DNA of 64,000 bases from positions 1 to 64,000 of the forward strand of contig JAEYSM010000062.1 in NCBI GenBank assembly GCA_023434665.1, in the 5' to 3' direction. Position 1 is the stretch's first letter. Each line of letters begins with the position of its first letter. Below the pieces are notes generated by a model. That model had not been told where the DNA came from, ran no database searches, and was given only the letters and a program-made list of their open reading frames with translations. The position numbers were made by a program, and so were the translations under genes. This document shows positions 8,239-16,053 of the stretch, piece after piece. The stretch comes from Bacteroidota bacterium (GTDB taxonomy: Bacteria > Bacteroidota > Bacteroidia > Bacteroidales > Lentimicrobiaceae).

Positions 8239-11154
8239 TTATAGACCAACGTTAATACCTGCAGTTATGACTCTCGACTGTGGATAAGTGAAGAAGTCAG
8301 TTCCCAAAACCATATTATCATTTCCATAATAATTTACTTCGGGGTCCATACCTGTATATTTGGTAAACAGCCATAGATTCTCGCCTGATACATAAACACG
8401 AAGTGCTTTCAGTTTAATTCTGCTGATCATGGCTCTGTTAAAGCTGTAACTCAGGGTTACATTTTTAACTCGCAGGAAAGAACCGTTTTCGATAAATCTT
8501 GATGATTTGAAGGTATCGCCTACCCTTGGAATATCGGTAATATCACCTGGTTTTTGCCAGCGGCGAAGCATTTCAGTGGTCTGGTTATCCTCGCCTGTAC
8601 CTGACTGAAGATATATCCACGTTCCATTAAAGATATCATTTCCATAGATGCTGTGCAGAAATACCGAGAGGTCAAATCCACGGTAACTGAATGTGTTGGT
8701 TAAACCCATCGTGAAATCGGGATTGGGATCACCAATCTTTGTGATGTCGTCAGAGGTTATCTGCCCATCGTTATTGATGTCTTCATATACAAGATTTCCG
8801 GTAGTGGGATCGACTCCAAGACAACGATACCCGTAAAATACTCCAATAGGTTCTCCTTCAATTACCCAGTTTCCACCACGACCAATATCGGCTATTGGCT
8901 GACCGTTGTATAGTTTAAGCACTTCATTACGATTGAGAGAGAAGTTCAATGAGGTATTCCATGTAAATGCCCGTTTTACATTCTGGGTATTGAGCACGAT
9001 CTCAATACCCCTGTTTTCCATTTCACCAATGTTTGCGCTTATTGACGAGAATCCGGTAGAAAGCGGAAGTGGTCTCTCAAGCAGCATATCATAGGTCCGG
9101 TTATTATAAAGGTCAAGACTCAGTGTAATCCTATCATTTAAAACTCCCAAATCAACTCCAGCGCCGAGTTGGAATGTACTTTCCCACTTAAGGTCGGGAT
9201 TGGGCAATTGTGTGGGTGCAGTTCCTGAACCACCGCCATAGTTGAAACCTCCGCCATAAAGTCCATAACTTGAGAAATCGCTGATCCCATCGTTTCCAGT
9301 TAAACCTGCACTCAAACGGAGTTTAAGGTCGCTCAGCCAATTTGTTCCCTGTAGGAAACTTTCCTCCGATGCTCTCCATGCAAATGAAGCAGCAGGAAAA
9401 TAACCATATCGGTTATTTTCACCAAACTTTGAAGATCCATCTGCACGGGCAGTCAGTGTAAAAATGTATTTATAAAGGTAATTGTATTTGAACTGTCCGA
9501 AAAATGAATTCATACCCCTGTTTAAAGCTCCGGCAGAAGCTGCCCTGATGGTGCCTGCAGAGGTTATATACTGAAGGTTTTCATTTGGGAAATCAATGGC
9601 CTCAATATAAGTGCTTCGTCGTGCATATTTTTCCGCACTATATCCGAGCAGCGCTTCAAAGTTATGTTTCTCGTCCAGATCGGTAACATACTGCAGCACA
9701 TTGCTGGTCACCAGGTTGCTTACATAGTTCGTTCCTTCAATGCCCAGGCCGTTGTACTTAGCTCCCTGAGCAGTGGTAATAGGATCATATTCATGTTCGC
9801 GCAAATTATATATGTCAGCACTCCAGCGTGTTACGAATGAAAAACCATCCCAGAATTTATAGTCAAGATAGATATTGTTGTTGTACCTGTTGGTATAGGC
9901 AACATTCTTGGTTTCGTTAATAATGGCAACCGGATTAGCATACGGTCCTTCCTCATTATACGTTCCATCGGGATTATAAACCGGATAGATGGCAGGAATT
10001 GACAGGGCATTGGGAAGCGGGCCGAACAAGGTCTGGTCACCTTCTACACGGTTGTTAAGCGAATAGCTCATGCTCACTCCACCTCCTATGGTGAGATTCT
10101 TTAAGAGAGAATGATCCACATTAATCCTGCCTGAATAACGCTCATACGAAGTAGCTTTGATGGTTCCATCCTGAAGGAAGTAGCTTCCGGATACAAAGAG
10201 TCGGGTTTTGTCGTTTCCACTACTCACCGAGACTTCGGTATTAGAAGTTGGAGCAACCTGTGTAATTTCCTTCATCCAGTCGGTATCAATCCCTTGTACA
10301 TTAGTTTCTTTATATGCATTCCATTGTTCGGCGTTCATCAGTTCGGGAATTCGCTCAGCCGGCATGGTCTGCCATCCGTAAGATGTATTCAGATTAACAG
10401 AAGTTTTCTGGGAATTACCTTTCCTGGTGGTTATAAGAATAACACCATTCGAAGCTCTTGCTCCGTAAATTGCAGTTGCTGAGGCATCTTTAAGAATGGT
10501 AAATGATTCAATATCATTTGGGTTCAGGTCCGACATAGCACTGATTTCCTGACCGCTGTATCCTATTTGTCCGTAACTGCCTGTCAGTACAGGCACTCCA
10601 TCGATTACCACCAGGGGCTGATTACTTGCATTGATGGAGCTTCCGCCTCTGAGCTTAATCATATTCTGACCACCCGGGGTTCCTGAATTCTGGCTGATGG
10701 TTACTCCGGCTGTTTTACCTTGCAGTACACCCTCGAGTGTACGAAGTTGAGCGTCCTGAATTTCATCACTTGCAACCACTTCGACAGAGCCTGATATCAG
10801 TTTACGACTGGTAGTACTATATCCAACCACCACAAGCTCTCCAAGATCAATGTTCTCTTCTTCCAGTGACACATTAATCCGCCTGTTCCCTGCAATAGGC
10901 ATTTCAACCTTTTTCATGCCTACAAATGAAAATACCAGAGTGCCATCTGAAGGAGCCTTAATACGGTAGGTGCCATCAGTGGAAGTGATTGCACCTGTTT
11001 GAGTCCCTTTGACGAGCACAGTGACGCCGGGTATAGGATTGTTATCAGCAACTGAAGTAACCGTGCCTGTAACTTCTATTGTCTGCGCCAGTACACTGCC
11101 GGTGAACATCAGAAGTATCAGCGGCATCATAAAGTTTTTAATCGCTCTACACAT
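8239..11154 (-). CDS. SusC/RagA-family TonB-dependent outer-membrane transporter
   Basis: 971 residues. Signal peptide (ends S-V-L-A-Q), a carboxypeptidase-regulatory-like beta-sandwich at about 26-100 (V-T-G-T-V-T ... P-G-V-T-V-L-V-K-G-T), a TonB-box-like stretch (G-E-L-V-V-V-G-Y), plug domain about 115-235 with L-Q-G-K-T-A-G-V and the strongly conserved I-L-K-D-A-S-A-T-A-I-Y-G-A-R-A-S-N-G, then a 22-strand barrel. It imports large oligomers in a TonB-dependent manner together with the SusD next to it. The peptidase content of the operon argues for a peptide substrate. It starts 29 bases after the S51 gene. Confidence 0.95.
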   Translation of the reverse strand: MCRAIKNFMMPLILLMFTGSVLAQTIEVTGTVTSVADNNPIPGVTVLVKGTQTGAITSTDGTYRIKAPSDGTLVFSFVGMKKVEMPIAGNRRINVSLEEENIDLGELVVVGYSTTSRKLISGSVEVVASDEIQDAQLRTLEGVLQGKTAGVTISQNSGTPGGQNMIKLRGGSSINASNQPLVVIDGVPVLTGSYGQIGYSGQEISAMSDLNPNDIESFTILKDASATAIYGARASNGVILITTRKGNSQKTSVNLNTSYGWQTMPAERIPELMNAEQWNAYKETNVQGIDTDWMKEITQVAPTSNTEVSVSSGNDKTRLFVSGSYFLQDGTIKATSYERYSGRINVDHSLLKNLTIGGGVSMSYSLNNRVEGDQTLFGPLPNALSIPAIYPVYNPDGTYNEEGPYANPVAIINETKNVAYTNRYNNNIYLDYKFWDGFSFVTRWSADIYNLREHEYDPITTAQGAKYNGLGIEGTNYVSNLVTSNVLQYVTDLDEKHNFEALLGYSAEKYARRSTYIEAIDFPNENLQYITSAGTIRAASAGALNRGMNSFFGQFKYNYLYKYIFTLTARADGSSKFGENNRYGYFPAASFAWRASEESFLQGTNWLSDLKLRLSAGLTGNDGISDFSSYGLYGGGFNYGGGSGTAPTQLPNPDLKWESTFQLGAGVDLGVLNDRITLSLDLYNNRTYDMLLERPLPLSTGFSSISANIGEMENRGIEIVLNTQNVKRAFTWNTSLNFSLNRNEVLKLYNGQPIADIGRGGNWVIEGEPIGVFYGYRCLGVDPTTGNLVYEDINNDGQITSDDITKIGDPNPDFTMGLTNTFSYRGFDLSVFLHSIYGNDIFNGTWIYLQSGTGEDNQTTEMLRRWQKPGDITDIPRVGDTFKSSRFIENGSFLRVKNVTLSYSFNRAMISRIKLKALRVYVSGENLWLFTKYTGMDPEVNYYGNDNMVLGTDFFTYPQSRVITAGINVGL

Positions 11155-11183
11155 ATATCGTTCGTTTTGTTGGTTGTCAATCT

Positions 11184-12512
11184 TTAATTTAACGGACTAA
11201 AGGAGACGCTCATAGGCTGAATGTCAAGGCGGGCACCCCTTATCATATATTTGGTTCGTTTTGATTTATCGGAAGTTTTATAACCCTCAAAGTCAGTCAT
11301 TTTTTTAACTGTTGCCCTATAAGCGGACTGTTCATCATAAAAACTAAAATTATTTAACTGCATATCACCCTTACATGAGACCAAATCAATAAGCAGATCG
11401 GTCAGTCCGACAGGTCGCGCTGAAAAAATACCATACTGCGACGGAATGCAGTTATTTTCATTATCAACCGGCTCCTGTTTATCATTTGGTGAATAAATGG
11501 GTGATTTGTCATCCGCGCAGGTAACAGTCTTTGAATCGAGTTTATAACTGTCGCCATTTGTCAGATAATCTATCCTGATACCGGAGACAGATAGAGGCAT
11601 TGAGGCATTATAAAAACCGGCAGAACCGTTAAAATCAGCGTTTGAAATATCAACGATAGTGACCCCTGAAGCACCCGCAACCTCTACTTTGCTTTGGCTC
11701 GGGTAGAAGACCAAGGCAGTATTCTCATCCACTCCGAAACCCAGACCACTGAATGAAGGATTGTCTTTTGAAAGTCTGCGTAATGCCACTATGAGTCTCC
11801 CTATGCGTGCGCGGGCTTCGAAATGTTGATCTACCAGACCCCTATTAAAGAACCCGAGTCCTTTCCCCATTTCAAGCGTATCGCCGGGATGATTCTGGGG
11901 ACTCATGGCTCCAGTACTTGATCCCGAGTAAATCATTGGGTCGCTCATGATAGCAGCGCCGGCACTTGTTCCACCAACCACTCCTCCACGCCTGAATACT
12001 TCCCAGACTGACTGCAAAACCGGTGAGGCTTTCCCATCACTGTATAAGGCCTGAATGACTCTTGCCTGGTCTCCTCCGGTAAACCAGACAGCCGAACACT
12101 CCCTTATCTTTAAGGCTAATTCCCGGTCGAAGGCATTTCCCTTCCACTGCGATTCATCAACATCCAGTGTACTGTCGTCATCTATCACAGCAACAGGAAT
12201 AAGATGAATACTATCCGGATTCACCCCATACGAAATGAGCGTACTCCTGATTAAAACGAATGATTGGACCGGTACCCCACCAGCAGCAGGGATAACTGCA
12301 AAGGAAGCATTTTCTGCTCCGCCGGCTAGGGTGACAAGTTTAGAATACAGATCACTGTTATCAGGCTCAACACCTCCACCTGCAATTACCAAACTGCCCT
12401 TAAAGGCGGCTCCTCCTTCAAAAAGAAAATCGTCATTGTTTGGCATTGAAACCTGACCAGATAAATTAATACATTTAAAAAGCAGAAGTATTGCGGCCAG
12501 CAGAAGTCTCAT
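11184..12512 (-). CDS. Secreted cyanophycinase-like S51 peptidase (CphE type)
   Basis: 442 residues with a signal peptide (about 20 residues), so exported, unlike intracellular CphB. The peptidase S51/cyanophycinase pattern is complete: G-G-G near 45-47, I-P-A-A-G-G at 74-79, W-F-T-G-G-D-Q at 143-149, nucleophile Ser183 in G-G-T-S-A-G-A, and the cyanophycinase signature G-L-V-D-Q-H-F-x-x-R-x-R-x-G-R-L with His230. These serine enzymes cut cyanophycin to beta-Asp-Arg dipeptides. About 160 C-terminal residues beyond the usual 270-residue core form an extra domain of unknown role. It is the first gene of the susCD operon behind a TATATTTG promoter. Alternative: another beta-aspartyl or aspartyl-peptide hydrolase of clan PC. 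Confidence 0.85.
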   Translation of the reverse strand: MRLLLAAILLLFKCINLSGQVSMPNNDDFLFEGGAAFKGSLVIAGGGVEPDNSDLYSKLVTLAGGAENASFAVIPAAGGVPVQSFVLIRSTLISYGVNPDSIHLIPVAVIDDDSTLDVDESQWKGNAFDRELALKIRECSAVWFTGGDQARVIQALYSDGKASPVLQSVWEVFRRGGVVGGTSAGAAIMSDPMIYSGSSTGAMSPQNHPGDTLEMGKGLGFFNRGLVDQHFEARARIGRLIVALRRLSKDNPSFSGLGFGVDENTALVFYPSQSKVEVAGASGVTIVDISNADFNGSAGFYNASMPLSVSGIRIDYLTNGDSYKLDSKTVTCADDKSPIYSPNDKQEPVDNENNCIPSQYGIFSARPVGLTDLLIDLVSCKGDMQLNNFSFYDEQSAYRATVKKMTDFEGYKTSDKSKRTKYMIRGARLDIQPMSVSFSPLN

Positions 12513-12536
12513 GTACTTAAAGTTGTATTATATAAG

Positions 12537-12544
12537 CAAATATA
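12537..12544 (-). promoter_or_regulatory. Bacteroidota -7 box of the cyanophycinase-susCD operon
   Basis: Minus-strand TATATTTG, a full match to TAnnTTTG, lies 24 bases before the ATG at 12512. A TTG that could serve as the -33 element is at 12567-12569, 22 bases away. Inferred from the family consensus only. Confidence 0.55.
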
Positions 12545-12634
12545 ATGACAATTGTAAGCTAATGTACAATTGTGGAAACATTTTTATGTTGCAAAGGTTG
12601 ATAGTTAAATGCATCAGATATAGACATTTTTTAG

Positions 12635-12642
12635 CATCTTTG
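12635..12642 (+). promoter_or_regulatory. Candidate -7 box of iadA
   Basis: CATCTTTG matches TAnnTTTG at seven of eight positions and lies 31 bases before the iadA ATG. It would make the 12513-12673 gap a divergent promoter region serving both arms of the locus. Confidence 0.35.
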
Positions 12643-12673
12643 TAAATAATAAATCTTACTTAAGCACTTTGCT

Positions 12674-13807
12674 ATGATTACATTATTCAGGAAAGCAAAC
12701 ATATACACGCCTGATTTTATAGGTGTAAGGGACGTATTGACCGGCGGCAAAACCATACTGGCAATTAATGAGCACATTGATCCTCCTTCGGGTGTTGAAT
12801 TACAAATAATAGATTGCGAAGGTTTGAACCTTATGCCGGGATTGATTGATTCACATGTTCACATTACAGGTGGTGGTGGTGAAGGAGGACCTGCCTCGCG
12901 AATGCCTGAACTTGAAATAAGTATGATGACAGATGGAGGGGTGACTACTGTGGTAGGTTGTCTGGGTACAGATGGAATTACACGCTCTGTGGATAGTGTA
13001 CTGATGAAAGTGAAATCCATTAAAGCAAAGGGTATGTCGGCATGGATGTACACCGGATCGTATCAGGTGCCTCCACCAACCATTACAGGTGATACAGCAC
13101 GCGACATTGCCCTGATTGAAGAGGTAATTGGCGTGGGCGAAGTTGCTATATCCGATCACAGGTCATCAGCTCCTACCATACAGGAATTATCAAAGCTTGC
13201 CGGAAATACCAGGGTTGCAGGTATGATCGGCGGAAAGGCTGGGATTATAAATTTCCATATGGGCGATGCCAAAGATCCTTTCAGGCCAATACATGATATT
13301 GTTGCATCTACTGAACTCAATTACAAGCAGTTTGTGCCTACGCACATTAACAGGAATGATTATATATTTGAAGATGCCAGGGAATATGGGAAAGTAGGAT
13401 ATGTAGATATTACTACCAGTTCATGGCCTTATTACAAGGATGAAGAAATAAAACCTTCCAAAGCACTCAGGATACTGCTCGAGAGCGGGGTACCAATTGA
13501 ACATATAACTTTCACCTCTGATGCCTGCGGCTCGTTGCCGGGCTTTGATCCAGTGACAGGCAAACTGGTTAAAATTGAAATGGGCTATCCCGATTCTGTA
13601 TTGCGTGAAATAATTGAAGCTGTTACAGAAGAAGGAATATCACTTGAAACAGCACTCAAAGTGGCAACCTCTAATCCTGCTACTATACTTAAGCTGAATG
13701 GCAAAGGATTTATCCGTGAAGGCTATGATGCCGATATTCTGGTTTTAGGCGACAACTGGAAAATAAAATACCTGATGGCCAACGGGAGGATGGTTACCGG
13801 TGTATAA
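12674..13807 (+). CDS. iadA: Isoaspartyl dipeptidase (beta-aspartyl peptidase)
   Basis: 377 residues, the normal length, no signal peptide, so cytoplasmic. An amidohydrolase that cleaves beta-aspartyl dipeptides. Visible residues: metal ligands H61 and H63 (D-S-H-V-H), G-G-G-G-E70-G-G-P substrate loop, Y130, I-S-D-H-R-S loop at 159-164, H195 (F-H-M-G-D), H224 (P-T-H-I-N-R-N) and D283 (T-S-D). At the place of the carboxylated Lys162 of E. coli IadA there appears to be Glu156 (G-V-G-E-V-A-I-S). In cyanophycin breakdown this enzyme would split beta-Asp-Arg into Asp and Arg. It is divergent from the S51-susCD operon and overlaps the M28 gene by 8 bases. Confidence 0.93.
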   Translation: MITLFRKANIYTPDFIGVRDVLTGGKTILAINEHIDPPSGVELQIIDCEGLNLMPGLIDSHVHITGGGGEGGPASRMPELEISMMTDGGVTTVVGCLGTDGITRSVDSVLMKVKSIKAKGMSAWMYTGSYQVPPPTITGDTARDIALIEEVIGVGEVAISDHRSSAPTIQELSKLAGNTRVAGMIGGKAGIINFHMGDAKDPFRPIHDIVASTELNYKQFVPTHINRNDYIFEDAREYGKVGYVDITTSSWPYYKDEEIKPSKALRILLESGVPIEHITFTSDACGSLPGFDPVTGKLVKIEMGYPDSVLREIIEAVTEEGISLETALKVATSNPATILKLNGKGFIREGYDADILVLGDNWKIKYLMANGRMVTGV

Positions 13808-14888
13808 GAACCTTCTGCTGATATTGATCTGGCATTGTTTAACTCCTTCATTTGTGATTGCTCAACAGGAGAAGATGCAACAGCCATTGGACAGGCAAAG
13901 TGATCTGTACAATACAGATACACGTCAGATATTGTTAGATCATGAACATGAAATGGCTGCGGTAATACAGTATTTGTCTTCCCCGCAGTTTGAAGGTCGG
14001 GAGACAGGCACAGCAGGTGCTGAAATGGCTGCTCGCTATATTGCTTCGGAATTTCTACAGGCTGGCATAGAACCTTTTAATCATGCACAGCCGGGTAATC
14101 CTGTATTTGAGGATTTCTACCAGAATTTTATTATTATCCGGTCGGTAAACCATCGGCTCTTAGCTGATTCCATTCTGAAAGACAAAGAGGAAACCAGCCT
14201 CTATAATACTGAGGGAAACAGCATAAATAATCCTGAGGTGCATACAGACACTTTAGAAGGCATCAATGTAATAGGAAAACTCAGAGGAACTGACACAACC
14301 TGCACTATAATTATAGGAGCTCATTATGACCACCTGGGACGGAGAGGTGATACTATTTATTTTGGGGCCGACGATAATGCATCAGGAGTCGCTGGTTTAA
14401 TTACGCTTGCTAAGTATTTCTCACAAACAGGCAGAAAGCCACCATGCAATATTCTTTTTGCCAGTTGGGCAGCAGAAGAAAAAGGCTTGCTTGGAAGCAA
14501 ATATTTTGCTTCTCAGTTGTCAGCAGATGAAGACATTCGATTATATCTTAACATGGATATGATTTCAAGATCAGCACCCGAAGATACCTTAAACAATATA
14601 GTGAGCATTGGGACGCGCAAATCCGATGAGTATTTACGAATAATCGCCGGCAGACTGAACCACGAAAGCTTTGGCAACTTCTTTGAGTTCGATTTATGGG
14701 AAGTAGATGGACATTATGGAAGTGACTATGCCTATTTTCGTGATCGCAGTATACCGGTTGCAACCTTTTTCAGTGGATTCCATGATGACTATCATTCACC
14801 AAACGATCTATATAGCAGTATTGACCTCCGGAAGTGTAATAAGACGATTAATTTCATCCGCCTTTTTATTGAACAGGTAATGAATTAA
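13800..14888 (+). CDS. Secreted M28-family zinc aminopeptidase
   Basis: 362 residues starting at a GTG inside the end of iadA (8-base overlap), which indicates translational coupling. Signal peptide ends at about residue 21 (V-I-A-Q). The M28 two-zinc centre is complete: H175 and D177 (A-H-Y-D-H), D192 (A-D-D-N-A-S-G), catalytic E226 and ligand E227 (A-A-E-E-K-G), D253 (N-M-D-M), and a last His in D-D-Y-H-S-P-N-D near residue 335. M28 enzymes release N-terminal residues. In this locus it could process peptides in the periplasm before inner-membrane uptake. Confidence 0.9.
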   Translation: MYKNLLLILIWHCLTPSFVIAQQEKMQQPLDRQSDLYNTDTRQILLDHEHEMAAVIQYLSSPQFEGRETGTAGAEMAARYIASEFLQAGIEPFNHAQPGNPVFEDFYQNFIIIRSVNHRLLADSILKDKEETSLYNTEGNSINNPEVHTDTLEGINVIGKLRGTDTTCTIIIGAHYDHLGRRGDTIYFGADDNASGVAGLITLAKYFSQTGRKPPCNILFASWAAEEKGLLGSKYFASQLSADEDIRLYLNMDMISRSAPEDTLNNIVSIGTRKSDEYLRIIAGRLNHESFGNFFEFDLWEVDGHYGSDYAYFRDRSIPVATFFSGFHDDYHSPNDLYSSIDLRKCNKTINFIRLFIEQVMN

Positions 14889-14913
14889 TTACCTATGGCA
14901 GCATAAATTAAAA

Positions 14914-14953
14914 AGGGTGACCAGATTGCCGTTAACAACAATGAAGTCACCCT
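14914..14953 (-). terminator. Rho-independent terminator after the 14975-15775 gene
   Basis: AGGGTGAC (14914-14921) pairs exactly with GTCACCCT (14946-14953). Read on the minus strand the stem is followed by a T-rich run (CCTTTTTAATTTA). It lies just past the stop of the minus-strand gene at 14975. Confidence 0.65.
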
Positions 14954-14974
14954 GTAAAGGATTAAGAGACTCTT

Positions 14975-15775
14975 TTACTTCTTTATTAGCTTCCCTGTGA
15001 AATTCAGAGACTCATTTTTGTAGAATGAAACGAAATAAAGTCCCTTGCGTAGTTTACTGATATCTATCCTTTGCTGATTTACCAATGCAGCATTGAGAAC
15101 AATTTCTCCCAGAAGATTACTTATAACCAAACGATTAGCGTTAGCATAATTAATTAGGATATGATCTGATGCCGGATTGGGATATACTTTATAAACAGCT
15201 GGAGTTATATCAGAGGTGTTTACAGTTCCACTCACGGTAATCTTTACACTATCTAACAATAGTTTATAATTATCGGTGCAGTCATAATGCCTCCATGCGA
15301 TATAAACCTGCTGGCCGGCATACGAAGAAATGTCGATCTGTCTTTTATTCCAGTAATAAGCATCGGCTTCGAGAATTTCTTCAAACAAAGGATTTGAGAA
15401 TCCTTCAACGGTAGGTGTAGTGGTCGAAATGTTGACCTGGTATTTTTCTGCAGGCCATTCTTCATCACCAACACCAATAGTCCAATAAAGGATTACAGGA
15501 GCAACCACATTTCTAAGGTCGATCTGTGGAGTTGACAGATAATTATCCGGTTCCAGCGGAACCTCGTTCCATGATCGGGATACTGCGTAAGTTTCAAGAA
15601 CATCACCTTCGTAGTAATCCTCGTACCAAACCTCAGTATCACCATCGGCATCAATATTAATCCAGCCTGCCGGCAGCTCTTCCATGCTGTCAAAGGGTTC
15701 ATTGAAAAATACTGTTTGAGCATTTAACCCAAAGGTAACAGCTACAAATAAAGTAAATAGTAAAAGTCTTCTCAT
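14975..15775 (-). CDS. Type IX secreted protein with choice-of-anchor-J-like domain
   Basis: 266 residues. Signal peptide (ends G-L-N-A-Q). Residues about 20-175 look like a choice-of-anchor J/MAM-type jelly roll (F-N-E-P-F-D-S ... L-P-A-G-W-x-N-I-D ... L-S-T-P-Q-I-D-L). The final 75 residues are a Por/type IX sorting domain: V-Y-P-N-P-A-S-D-H-I ... G-L-Y-F-V-S-F ... K-L-I-K-K. It should be carried across the outer membrane by the type IX system and anchored on or released from the cell. No enzymatic motif is seen. Single gene with its own terminator. Confidence 0.85.
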   Translation of the reverse strand: MRRLLLFTLFVAVTFGLNAQTVFFNEPFDSMEELPAGWINIDADGDTEVWYEDYYEGDVLETYAVSRSWNEVPLEPDNYLSTPQIDLRNVVAPVILYWTIGVGDEEWPAEKYQVNISTTTPTVEGFSNPLFEEILEADAYYWNKRQIDISSYAGQQVYIAWRHYDCTDNYKLLLDSVKITVSGTVNTSDITPAVYKVYPNPASDHILINYANANRLVISNLLGEIVLNAALVNQQRIDISKLRKGLYFVSFYKNESLNFTGKLIKK

Positions 15776-16053
15776 AATTTATTTCTTAGTTTATACAATT
15801 TCAACCTAGTAAAGATAATACACAAATCTTACTTATCAAAGTACTTTATATAACTATTTATGTCATTTTAAGTTCAGCCCCGGTAAATTTAAGTGTACGT
15901 CTTCAGCAGTTTCATAAAAACATGATTGAGACCCTTACATCCGATATGAGTAAAATTTTTAGTGTATCATTTTTTTAATATATTTACGCTAAAAACTATC
16001 ATTTCAGATTTTTGTTATCATTATTCAGTCGAAAACGGATTACAGATCTAAGT

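Noticed and set aside
5637..11154. Starch or glucan utilization role for the first susCD operon
   Set aside because: No glycoside hydrolase is nearby; all enzymes around it are peptidases.
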